Below are positions 26,700 through 34,981 of a stretch of DNA of 64,000 bases, piece by piece. The DNA comes from Acinetobacter sp. ANC 4910 (GTDB lineage Bacteria > Pseudomonadota > Gammaproteobacteria > Pseudomonadales > Moraxellaceae). The translations under genes and the position numbers were made by a program. The stretch's first letter is position 1. Every line of letters starts with the position of its first letter. Below the pieces are notes generated by a model. It was not told the DNA's origin. It searched no databases and saw only the letters and a program-made list of their open reading frames with translations. The stretch spans positions 1 to 64,000 of the forward strand of contig NZ_SJNT01000003.1 in assembly GCF_004331035.1 (NCBI RefSeq), in the 5' to 3' direction.

Positions 26700-27638
26700 A
26701 TGAATAGCGCATTACAATTCAAAAATTCACCTTACACCCCGTTTATGCATGAAACCAAGGTAAACTTGGGGAATGGAATTGAATTACACGTCGAAGTTGG
26801 CGGTCAACCTGAACATCCAACCATCTTACTCATTATGGGGTTAGGTGCTCAATTATTATTCTGGCCCGATTTCTTTTGTAAAACACTGATTGATCATGGC
26901 TATCGTGTTGTTCGTTACGATAATCGTGATATTGGTTTATCTTCTAAAATACGCCATCAGGGACCACGTCTAAATACCATTAAATTAATGGGGCGTTTTG
27001 CACTGGGTTTAGAAAACCAAGGTGCGCCTTATAATTTACATGATATGGCCGATGATGCTGCGCTCTTGATTGAACGCATGGGACTGGAAAATGTCTTTGT
27101 TTTGGGGGCATCCATGGGCGGAATGATCGCACAAATTCTAGCTGCAAAAAATCCAGATAAAGTCAGCAAATTAGGATTGGTGTTTACCAGCAACAATCAA
27201 CCTTTACTCCCTCCTCCTTTTCCAAAGCAATTGTTCAGCCTTATTGGTCGACCAGAATCGAATGATGAGGAAGGGATTATTAACCACAGCTTAAAAGTCT
27301 TTAATATTATTGGTTCACCTGGTTATATCAATCAACTTGAAACCATGCAAACCGCTCGTAAATTATATCAACGAAGTTATTACCCAGCGGGTGTACTTCA
27401 ACAGTTTTTAGCAATATTATGTACAGGCTCCTTGTTACAACTGGACAAGCAGATTCAACAACCGACCCTTGTGGTACATGGTTCACGTGATCGCTTGCTC
27501 CCACCTAGTCATGGTAAAGCTGTTGCAAAAGCAATTACAGGCGCTAAATTTGAATTAATTGATGGAATGGGGCATGATATCCCTCCGCATTTCATTCCTC
27601 ATCTTAGCGGATTATTTGCTCATCATTTTAAATCTTAA
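26700..27638 (+). CDS. estB: Alpha/beta hydrolase, esterase EstB
   Basis: 312 residues. Alpha/beta fold: oxyanion-side LIMGLGAQ, the DNRDIGLS motif, nucleophile Ser138 in LGASMGGM, an acid in VVHGSRDRLLPP and the histidine in GMGHDIPPH. Preceded by GGGGAGAAAG. In A. baylyi ADP1 the gene in this position of the rub operon, estB, encodes an esterase; the symbol is carried over by synteny and family. Substrate unknown; link to alkane use is by operon only. Confidence 0.85.
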   Translation: MNSALQFKNSPYTPFMHETKVNLGNGIELHVEVGGQPEHPTILLIMGLGAQLLFWPDFFCKTLIDHGYRVVRYDNRDIGLSSKIRHQGPRLNTIKLMGRFALGLENQGAPYNLHDMADDAALLIERMGLENVFVLGASMGGMIAQILAAKNPDKVSKLGLVFTSNNQPLLPPPFPKQLFSLIGRPESNDEEGIINHSLKVFNIIGSPGYINQLETMQTARKLYQRSYYPAGVLQQFLAILCTGSLLQLDKQIQQPTLVVHGSRDRLLPPSHGKAVAKAITGAKFELIDGMGHDIPPHFIPHLSGLFAHHFKS

Positions 27639-27651
27639 ACATTAGGACACT

Positions 27652-28545
27652 ATGGCTGCATTACCATCCCTGAGACAGCTGTCATACCTTGTAACACTGT
27701 CTGAAACGCTGCACTTCACTGAAGCGGCGCGTCGTTCGTTCGTGACCCAATCTACTCTTTCGGGTGGGATCATGGAACTTGAACGCTTACTGGGTGGCGT
27801 CCTCGTTGAACGCGATCGCCAAAATGTACGTTTAACCCCGCTTGGCGAACAAGTTGTCGCTCGAGCCCGTGTTCTACTTGCTGATGCTCAAGACTTAATG
27901 CGCTTAAGTCGTGAAATGAGTGAGCCTTTGACTGGTGATCTACATTTAGGTGTTATTCCAACGATTGCGCCTTTTATTTTGTCGCAACTACTTGACGAAG
28001 TGCATAAGCAACTTCCTAAAATCCAGTTGCATTTACATGAAGCACAAAGCGAAAAAATTGTTGAAAAACTTGAACATGGTAACTTAGATATGGTGTTGTT
28101 GGCACTGCCATTTGACACGCGTGGACTTAAAGTTGCTGAAATTGCAAAAGAAGACTTGTTCTTGGTGTGTCATAAATCTGACCAACGTTCGGCACAAGCG
28201 GTAACGCTGGAAGATTTAGATTTATCACGTTTAACATTGTTGGAAGAAGGACATTGCTTACGTGATCATGCCTTAAGTGCCTGCCCAATTGGGGAACGTA
28301 AAAATGATCACCGCTTAAAGGCAAGTTCATTACCGACTTTAATTGAAATGGTCTCTGCAAACTTGGGCTTTACTTTATTGCCTGAAATTGCTTTGCACAC
28401 CAATATGATTAAAGCCAACCCAGACTTAATTGTAAAACCGATTCAAGATGCACCAAGTCGCACATTGGCATTAATTACGCGTAAGAGCACACCATTGCAA
28501 AGCGAATTTGATGTGCTATTGCAAATCTTACAGAAAATTACCTAA
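27652..28545 (+). CDS. oxyR: Hydrogen peroxide-sensing LysR-type regulator OxyR
   Basis: 297 residues. N-terminal LysR helix-turn-helix (HFTEAARRSFVTQSTLSGGI) and a C-terminal sensing domain with EEGHCLRDHALSACP: Cys202 and Cys211, nine residues apart as are Cys199/Cys208 of E. coli OxyR. These form the disulfide switch that activates peroxide defence genes. It is the last gene of the rubA-rubB-estB-oxyR cluster, 13 bases after estB, and ends in a strong terminator. Confidence 0.94.
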   Translation: MAALPSLRQLSYLVTLSETLHFTEAARRSFVTQSTLSGGIMELERLLGGVLVERDRQNVRLTPLGEQVVARARVLLADAQDLMRLSREMSEPLTGDLHLGVIPTIAPFILSQLLDEVHKQLPKIQLHLHEAQSEKIVEKLEHGNLDMVLLALPFDTRGLKVAEIAKEDLFLVCHKSDQRSAQAVTLEDLDLSRLTLLEEGHCLRDHALSACPIGERKNDHRLKASSLPTLIEMVSANLGFTLLPEIALHTNMIKANPDLIVKPIQDAPSRTLALITRKSTPLQSEFDVLLQILQKIT

Positions 28546-28569
28546 GAACGAACTTTTAGGTTCGATCAT

Positions 28570-28598
28570 AAAAACCCAGTGTCAGCACTGGGTTTTTC
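28570..28598 (+). terminator. Terminator of the rub-estB-oxyR operon
   Basis: AAACCCAGTG and CACTGGGTTT pair around TCAG, with further Ts, about 25 bases after the oxyR stop. Confidence 0.9.
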
Positions 28599-28846
28599 AT
28601 TTTTACAATGGTGACATTCTTAAAATTACTCTGCATCCCCCATCCCAAATGCAATACATCTGCAATAAATTGTTTTTATTCTGTATCACCTCTTTAAAAA
28701 TTGCATTTTTTAAGAAAACGTTCAGGTTCAGAATTTATAAATGCGCAATGAACAAAAGACCTTAGTCGACTCCCAGAAATAAGAACAATTTTGAGTTTTT
28801 GTGGTCACTAATCTCCCGCACTAAAAGTTTTTTAGAAGATATCGCT

Positions 28847-30841
28847 ATGCTTGCTCGCTTTGCATCTCCTTGGTTTCCCCTTTCGCTAGGATTATTGTGT
28901 TCGCTCAGCGCGTCATTCAGTATGGCAGCCGAGCCTCCCAAAGCTGACTCATCTACCCTAACCATTATTGGTTATCATGAAATTACCGATCAAAAAAATG
29001 CCCTGATCCCTGACTATGCAGTAACACCACAACAGTTTAGTCAGCACCTTGACTGGCTACAAAACAATGGTTTTCACTTTGTGAATGTCAACCAATTGAT
29101 TCAAGCCCACCAAGGCAAATACCGCTTGCCAAGTAAACCCGTATTATTGACTATAGATGATGGCTATCAATCATTTTATACCCATGCCTACCCAATTCTT
29201 AAAGCCAAACATATTCCTGTAGTACTTGCTGTGGTCGGTTCATGGCTCACCCCGAAAGCCAATCAACCAGTTCATTTTGGTGACGATGTTATTTCACGTG
29301 ACAAAATTCTGACTTGGTCAGAACTGAAAGAAATGCAAGACAGTGGTTTAGTCGAAATTGGGAATCATAGTTTTAATTTACATCGTGGCATTAATGCCAA
29401 TCCGCAAGGTAATTCTGAACCTGCGGCCATTACACGTGAATATGATGCAAAACAGCAACGCTATGAAAATGATCAGCAATATACCACCCGCATCACTCAA
29501 GATTTAAAACATAACAACGAATTACTCCAAGCTCATGGTTTAAAAGCACCACGTGTCATGGTTTGGCCATATGGTCGCTATAACATGCAAGATGTGAATA
29601 TTGCCAAGCAGTTAGGTATGCCAATTACCATTACCCTAGATGATGGCCCCGATCATGTGCATGGTTCTTTGCAAACGCTGAACCGTATTTTGGTTGAAGG
29701 CAATATGAGTACCGCCGATCTGGCACAAGAAATCAAAAATCGTGAAATGAATTTGGGCGATAACAACCGCCCACAAAAAATCATGCATATCGATTTGGAT
29801 TATGTTTATGACCCTAATCCTAAGCAACAAGAACATAATCTTGGCATTTTGCTAGATCGCATTCGTGCTATGGGGGTCAATACTGTTTATTTACAAGCTT
29901 TCTCAGATTCCGATGGTGACGGTTCTGCCAATATGGTGTATTTCCCAAATCGTCATTTACCTATGCGTGCTGATCTATTTAATCATGTGGCTTGGCAAAT
30001 TCAGACCCGTACCCAAGTCAGCCGTATCTATGCTTGGATGCCTTTATTGGCATGGGAACTTCCCCAAACGGATCCAGTAAGCAAAGATGTAGTTGAAACA
30101 CAACAAGTTAGTCAAGATCATTTAAATATGGGCTATCTACGCTTATCGCCTTATTCTGCCCGTGCACGTCAAACCATCAGTGAGATCTATCAGGATTTAG
30201 CAAAATCTACGCCATTTAACGGCATTCTATTCCATGACGATACCACTCTATCTGATTATGAAGATGCCAGCCCAAATGCTTTAACGGCCTATGCAGCACA
30301 AGGTTTACCGACTGATTTAGCGAAAATTCGTGCCGATGATGCCTTATTGCAAAAATGGACTGCATATAAAACCAAAACCATTGATGATTTTGCCATGCAG
30401 CTTGCCAGCCAAGTCCGTCAGTACGAACCCTTCCTGCTCACTGCACGTAATTTATATGCACAAGTCGCATTAAAACCTTATGCAGAAAACTGGTATTCAC
30501 AGTCACTTGAAGAGTCCTTAAAACGTTACGACTTTACTGCAATTATGGCAATGCCCTATATGGAGCAAGCACCTGACGCCGATCAGTTTTATCGTGACAT
30601 CGTTCAACGGGTCAAATCTTTCCCGAATGGTATGAAAAAAACAGTCTTTGAATTGCAAGCGACCAACTGGCGTAACAATCAGAAAATTCCGTCACAGGAA
30701 CTGGCAAGCACGATTCAGTCCTTATACAGCCAAGGGGTTATACATGTTGCCTATTACCCTGACGACCCAATTCAAGGACATCCAGACCCAAAAGTCATGC
30801 ATGATGTCTTTGCAACCAAATCTTCTCAATTAATTCCATAA
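28847..30841 (+). CDS. pgaB: Poly-beta-1,6-N-acetyl-D-glucosamine N-deacetylase PgaB
   Basis: 664 residues from the ATG at 28847 (AGAAG upstream). Signal region to about residue 27; Cys18 is not in a proper lipobox (LGLLC), so unlike E. coli PgaB it may not be lipidated. A polysaccharide deacetylase domain follows with GYHEITD and the metal-binding Asp104-Asp105 in TIDDGYQSF. The C-terminal half (from MHIDLDYVYD) is the glycoside hydrolase-like PNAG-binding domain. It de-acetylates PNAG in the periplasm for export. First of pgaBCD; pgaA is absent here. Confidence 0.92.
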   Translation: MLARFASPWFPLSLGLLCSLSASFSMAAEPPKADSSTLTIIGYHEITDQKNALIPDYAVTPQQFSQHLDWLQNNGFHFVNVNQLIQAHQGKYRLPSKPVLLTIDDGYQSFYTHAYPILKAKHIPVVLAVVGSWLTPKANQPVHFGDDVISRDKILTWSELKEMQDSGLVEIGNHSFNLHRGINANPQGNSEPAAITREYDAKQQRYENDQQYTTRITQDLKHNNELLQAHGLKAPRVMVWPYGRYNMQDVNIAKQLGMPITITLDDGPDHVHGSLQTLNRILVEGNMSTADLAQEIKNREMNLGDNNRPQKIMHIDLDYVYDPNPKQQEHNLGILLDRIRAMGVNTVYLQAFSDSDGDGSANMVYFPNRHLPMRADLFNHVAWQIQTRTQVSRIYAWMPLLAWELPQTDPVSKDVVETQQVSQDHLNMGYLRLSPYSARARQTISEIYQDLAKSTPFNGILFHDDTTLSDYEDASPNALTAYAAQGLPTDLAKIRADDALLQKWTAYKTKTIDDFAMQLASQVRQYEPFLLTARNLYAQVALKPYAENWYSQSLEESLKRYDFTAIMAMPYMEQAPDADQFYRDIVQRVKSFPNGMKKTVFELQATNWRNNQKIPSQELASTIQSLYSQGVIHVAYYPDDPIQGHPDPKVMHDVFATKSSQLIP

Positions 30842-30853
30842 AGGCAGTTGAGT

Positions 30854-32116
30854 ATGTTCCCTCATTTCAATCTTTGGTTGCATCACGCACTCAACTTTGT
30901 GTTTTATTACCCGTTATTCATGTCTTACCTGTGGATGTTAGGTGCACTAATTTTCTATCGTAAAGAGCGTAAACAACCTGCCTATCAACAACCCAAGACA
31001 TTACCGCACTACCCTCTGGTTGCGGTATTAATCCCTTGTTTTAATGAGGGTGATAATGCAGAAGAAACCATTAGTCATGCTTTAAAACTGGACTATCCGA
31101 ATTTTGAAGTCATTGCAATTAATGATGGTAGTTCGGACAACACTGCTGAAGTATTGAACCAATTGGCACAGCAGCATGAACGTTTACGTGTGGTGCATCT
31201 TGCGAAAAACCAAGGTAAAGCCATGGCATTACAAGCGGGTAGCCTTGTGACTGAAGCCGAATTCCTATTGGGAATAGATGGAGATGCCCTACTCGACCCA
31301 CATGCAGCAACATGGATGATGCAACATTTCATTGCCAATCCTAAGATTGCAGCGGTGACAGGCAATCCGCGTATTCGGACCCGTTCAACACTCTTGGGAC
31401 GCATTCAAGTTGGTGAGTTTTCTTCGATTGTGGGTATGATTAAACGCGCACAGCGTACCTTTGGACGATTGTTTACGGTATCAGGCGTGATTACGGCGTT
31501 CCGTAAAAGTGCCGTGCATCAGGTGGGATATTGGTCGCCCAACATGCTCACTGAAGACATTGACATCACTTGGAAATTGCAGCGTGCGGGTTGGGACATT
31601 CAGTTTGAACCGAATGCACTGGTGTGGATTTTAATGCCTGAAACGCTTTCTGGACTTTGGAAACAACGTCTACGTTGGGCAATGGGTGGTGCTCAAGTCT
31701 TAATCAAAAATTTGGATGTATTCACTCAACCAAAATTAAACTTCTTATGGCCACTGATGTTAGAACTTTGTCTAACGCTAGTTTGGTCCTATTTAATGTT
31801 ATTATTGGCCATTTTGTGGCTTGTACATTTTATTTTCCCAATAGCCGCATTGAGTAGTATTAGCTCTCCATTCTTACCTTATGGCAGTGGTGTATTACTG
31901 GGAGCGACCTGTCTTATTCAGTTTGCTTTAAGCAAATGGATGGATAGTAGATATGAACCGAATTTAGGCAAAAACTACTTCTGGATGATTTGGTATCCGT
32001 TTGTATTCTGGCTCATTACCATTGGGGCCACCATTATGGCTTTTCCAAAAGTGTTGTTACGTGGTGAAGATAAACGCGCGCGCTGGGTAAGCCCAGACCG
32101 CGGTGTTCGTTTATAA
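30854..32116 (+). CDS. pgaC: Poly-beta-1,6-N-acetyl-D-glucosamine synthase PgaC
   Basis: 420 residues from the ATG at 30854, twelve bases after the pgaB stop. GT2 glycosyltransferase: N-terminal membrane helix, catalytic core with IAINDGSSDNT and LGIDGDALLD, TEDIDITW, then the QRLRW processivity motif, and C-terminal membrane helices. It polymerises UDP-GlcNAc to PNAG at the inner membrane with PgaD. The chain feeds the PgaB/PgaA exporter and biofilm formation. Confidence 0.94.
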   Translation: MFPHFNLWLHHALNFVFYYPLFMSYLWMLGALIFYRKERKQPAYQQPKTLPHYPLVAVLIPCFNEGDNAEETISHALKLDYPNFEVIAINDGSSDNTAEVLNQLAQQHERLRVVHLAKNQGKAMALQAGSLVTEAEFLLGIDGDALLDPHAATWMMQHFIANPKIAAVTGNPRIRTRSTLLGRIQVGEFSSIVGMIKRAQRTFGRLFTVSGVITAFRKSAVHQVGYWSPNMLTEDIDITWKLQRAGWDIQFEPNALVWILMPETLSGLWKQRLRWAMGGAQVLIKNLDVFTQPKLNFLWPLMLELCLTLVWSYLMLLLAILWLVHFIFPIAALSSISSPFLPYGSGVLLGATCLIQFALSKWMDSRYEPNLGKNYFWMIWYPFVFWLITIGATIMAFPKVLLRGEDKRARWVSPDRGVRL

Positions 32117-32143
32117 CACTCAACACGATTAGAGTATCTCAAA

Positions 32144-32566
32144 ATGAAATCTCAACATGATTTAGTGATTGATTTGCGTCATTTACTGCCTTGGCATAAA
32201 CGCTATATGTCCAACACCACTACGGCATTAATGTGGGGTGCATGGTTCATGCTTTGGCGTCCTTTCTTGCTGGTCTGGATTCTCATACAATTACAGAAAA
32301 GCGTAGCGGTACACCATTTGTTAAGTGCACTGAGTATAAGCCTTGAATATGGTGGCTTAGAACTACTACTCTGTAGTGTGGGTTTATTGCTCTGGAGCAA
32401 ATTTATGCCGTCTGCAAGTGTTAACATAGAGCAAGAACAGTCTTTAACTACACAACAATATGCTGATTATTTCGAGCTTAGCAACCAAAAAATTGAACAA
32501 TCTCGACAGTATAAAATCACCGTGGTTCATCATAATGATCAAGGACAAATCATTGATCTAGAATAA
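32144..32566 (+). CDS. pgaD: PNAG biosynthesis protein PgaD
   Basis: 140 residues with two hydrophobic helices (ALMWGAWFMLWRPFLLVWILI and GLELLLCSVGLLLW) and a cytoplasmic tail, the PgaD layout. PgaD is a partner of PgaC, stabilising it and mediating c-di-GMP response in E. coli. Position 27 bases after pgaC supports the call; sequence identity in this family is low, so context carries weight. Confidence 0.88.
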   Translation: MKSQHDLVIDLRHLLPWHKRYMSNTTTALMWGAWFMLWRPFLLVWILIQLQKSVAVHHLLSALSISLEYGGLELLLCSVGLLLWSKFMPSASVNIEQEQSLTTQQYADYFELSNQKIEQSRQYKITVVHHNDQGQIIDLE

Positions 32567-32602
32567 TAGAATATAGATCACCCCACCCGTCTAAAAACAA
32601 TT

Positions 32603-32630
32603 GACCTCAAGATCTCTTGAGGTCTTTTTT
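32603..32630 (+). terminator. Terminator of pgaBCD
   Basis: GACCTCAAGA and TCTTGAGGTC form a 10-base stem with a 2-base spacer, followed by six Ts. Confidence 0.9.
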
Positions 32631-32870
32631 ATTCAAGTCATTTTTCAAAACCAAAGTGTAGTCGCATCTAAATCCTTCGCAAAATAAAAACAAAACTGCC
32701 TACCTCTTGTTTTCATCATGATTACCGCTTTTGCCTTTAAAATATCTATGGAAATAGGCGTGAATCTGATTGAACCCTAGCAATTCATCTGCTTCTAATC
32801 GCAATAAATATCTGTGAGAAAGCAGCCGTTCTTCGCATCAAAACGATGGATTTTTTAATCAAACAGACAT

Positions 32871-32899
32871 AAAAAAAGCGCTGACCATGCAGCGCTTTT
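32871..32899 (-). terminator. Terminator of the pit gene
   Basis: AAAAGCGCTG and CAGCGCTTTT pair around ACCATG; the A run on the plus strand gives a T run for minus-strand transcripts ending just after pit. Confidence 0.88.
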
Positions 32900-32918
32900 A
32901 TTCCGTCTCTTAAGAACT

Positions 32919-34541
32919 TTAAGAAACGAACTGGAGGAAAATCCAGTATAAACCACCAGATAAACAAATGGTGGCAGGAAGTGTAAAAATCCATGCCGAA
33001 AGAATTGTTTTTACAGTGGCAAAATTCAAACCTGACTTGTTGGCTACCATCGTACCCGCAACCGCACTGTTTAATACGTGAGTTGTAGAAACTGGCATAC
33101 CAAAACCATCCGCCGCTGCAATGGTCGACATTGCCACAAGTTCAGCAGACATACCCTGACCATAAGTCATGTGATGTTTACCAATACGCTCACCAACAGT
33201 CACTACAATACGCTTCCAGCCCACCATTGTGCCTAGACCCAAAGCCAAAGCTACTGCAACTTTTACCCACGTTGGAATGTACTGTAAGAAGCTATCCAAA
33301 TTGCTACGGTACTCTTTCACCACCTTTTGCTGAGCTTCAGGCATCGCAGGTAACTGGTCTGCTTTATCCAAACGTTTGAACGCTGTTGTGCTCAAATACA
33401 TATCATTACGGATAGATGAAATTGCATCTTCAGGAATATTTTTCAAGTCGCCATATTGAGCAATACGGTCACCCAAATGATCAGTCAAACTTGCCAAAGC
33501 AGGCACCACTTCTGGAGTCAATTCTTTGGTTTGAACATACGCAGTAATGGTTTGACGCGCTTTTTCATCTGGAATATCTGCATGTGCAGGATACATCGCA
33601 ACCGCAGCTTGAGATGACAATTTCTCAAATGACTGGATATGTGCTGAGTCTAAATTCTTGTTGAGTGAATAAGCCAACGGCACCAAACCAATCAAAATTA
33701 ACATGATTAAGCCCATGCCTTTTTGACCGTCGTTTGAACCATGTGCAAAGCTTACCCCTGTACAGGTAAAAATTAGAATGGCACGAATCAGTGGCGGTGG
33801 TGGTTTATTGCCTTCAGGTGGTTGGAATAATTCGAGCTGACGCTTGAAGACTTTTTTCACCAATAAGAAAACAACAGCAGCAAATGCAAAACCAATTAAA
33901 GGAGAAAACAATAATGCTTTACCCACTTTCATCACTTGGTCCATATCAACACCACTGGCACCACTACCCGAATGTAATAGGTAGTTCATAATGCCTACAC
34001 CCAGAATAGAACCAATCAGAGTGTGCGAACTCGATGCAGGAATACCCAAGAACCAAGTGCCTAAATTCCACAGAATTGCAGCAATCAGCATGGCAAAGAC
34101 CATCGCGAAGCCTGCCCCTGAACTCACATTCATAATCAGTTCAACTGGCAGTAAAGCAATAATGCCATAAGCAACCGCGCCGCTAGCGACCATAACCCCA
34201 AGGAAATTACAAAAACCAGCCCACATCACCGCAACAGGCGCAGACAGAGCATTGGTATAAATGACAGTTGCAACTGCATTGGCTGTGTCATGGAAACCAT
34301 TCACAAACTCAAAGCCTAGTGCAATCAATAATGCCGTCGCTAAAAGAATAACAGAATACAAACTTAATGGTGGTACATGCGACAAGTCCGCAGATACCTG
34401 AAACCCAATATAAATGAGGGTTGCAATAATGACCGTAAAAAACACCGGCATAAAAAACTTCGGTGTTGGAACATGCACATTCGTCGACTTGTTCGATGCT
34501 GAATGCATACGATCTTGGACGGGAGGAGTTTTTGAATTCAT
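32919..34541 (-). CDS. pit: Inorganic phosphate transporter, Pit family
   Basis: 540 residues. Membrane protein with the PiT/PHO-4 signatures GFEFVNGFHDTANAVATVIYTNAL near the N-terminus and FAHGSNDGQKGMG in the middle, and a duplicated GFGMPVSTTHVLNSAVAGT near the C-terminus. Between the two membrane halves is a roughly 100-residue soluble loop (GQLENT-type Ala/Lys-rich helices around residues 300-420). It imports phosphate as a metal complex with protons. A Pho-box-like set of repeats lies about 50 bases upstream. Confidence 0.93.
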   Translation of the reverse strand: MNSKTPPVQDRMHSASNKSTNVHVPTPKFFMPVFFTVIIATLIYIGFQVSADLSHVPPLSLYSVILLATALLIALGFEFVNGFHDTANAVATVIYTNALSAPVAVMWAGFCNFLGVMVASGAVAYGIIALLPVELIMNVSSGAGFAMVFAMLIAAILWNLGTWFLGIPASSSHTLIGSILGVGIMNYLLHSGSGASGVDMDQVMKVGKALLFSPLIGFAFAAVVFLLVKKVFKRQLELFQPPEGNKPPPPLIRAILIFTCTGVSFAHGSNDGQKGMGLIMLILIGLVPLAYSLNKNLDSAHIQSFEKLSSQAAVAMYPAHADIPDEKARQTITAYVQTKELTPEVVPALASLTDHLGDRIAQYGDLKNIPEDAISSIRNDMYLSTTAFKRLDKADQLPAMPEAQQKVVKEYRSNLDSFLQYIPTWVKVAVALALGLGTMVGWKRIVVTVGERIGKHHMTYGQGMSAELVAMSTIAAADGFGMPVSTTHVLNSAVAGTMVANKSGLNFATVKTILSAWIFTLPATICLSGGLYWIFLQFVS

Positions 34542-34588
34542 GCAGACGGTTAAGAGGATAATAAAATCCCCTTATTGTTCAATTAAAT

Positions 34589-34622
34589 TATGACAATTAT
34601 ATGACAAACAGGTGTCATATAA
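34589..34622 (-). promoter_or_regulatory. Pho-box-like direct repeats and dyad upstream of pit
   Basis: On the minus strand TGTCATA occurs twice 11 bases apart (the complement TATGACA is at 34589-34595 and 34600-34606), the spacing of PhoB half-site repeats. A third copy in the opposite direction makes a perfect 10-base inverted repeat, TTATATGACA (34597-34606) with TGTCATATAA (34613-34622). It lies 48-81 bases upstream of the pit start. PhoB binding is inference. Confidence 0.6.
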
Positions 34623-34981
34623 AGCCAAATTTTTAACAATTGACCTGTTTTAAATCACTCCGCGCTACTATGGGGAGAATTTTCGACTGTAAATCTGTTT
34701 TTTTCAAATACTTATAACAAAAAAATATTTCATGCAAAAAAGTAGTTGATTTTCAGAAATGTAAAAAAATTTATCATTCTCTGATGCGCTTTCACCTTGA
34801 AATCGAAACGGATCCATCATGCCTATGTAATATTGCATTTCAATGAAATCGCCAAATAACTCTTCTTTTTTGCATGAATACTACTAACTTGACAGTCAAA
34901 AAGCTGAATTAAAATAAAATTAAGCCTGAGTTCTGTTAAAATATGCTCCATTTCAAGACTTGTCGTGTATTGGGGTTATTT
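34623..34981. other. Intergenic region upstream of metH
   Basis: About 360 bases. A promoter-like TTGACA at 34889-34894 is followed after about 17 bases by an AT-rich -10 candidate (AAATAA/TAAAAT). I looked for a cobalamin riboswitch before this B12-dependent enzyme and saw no convincing B12-box or pseudoknot pattern. Confidence 0.5.

Noticed and set aside
34623..34981. Cobalamin riboswitch upstream of metH
   Set aside because: No B12-box or expected stems found.
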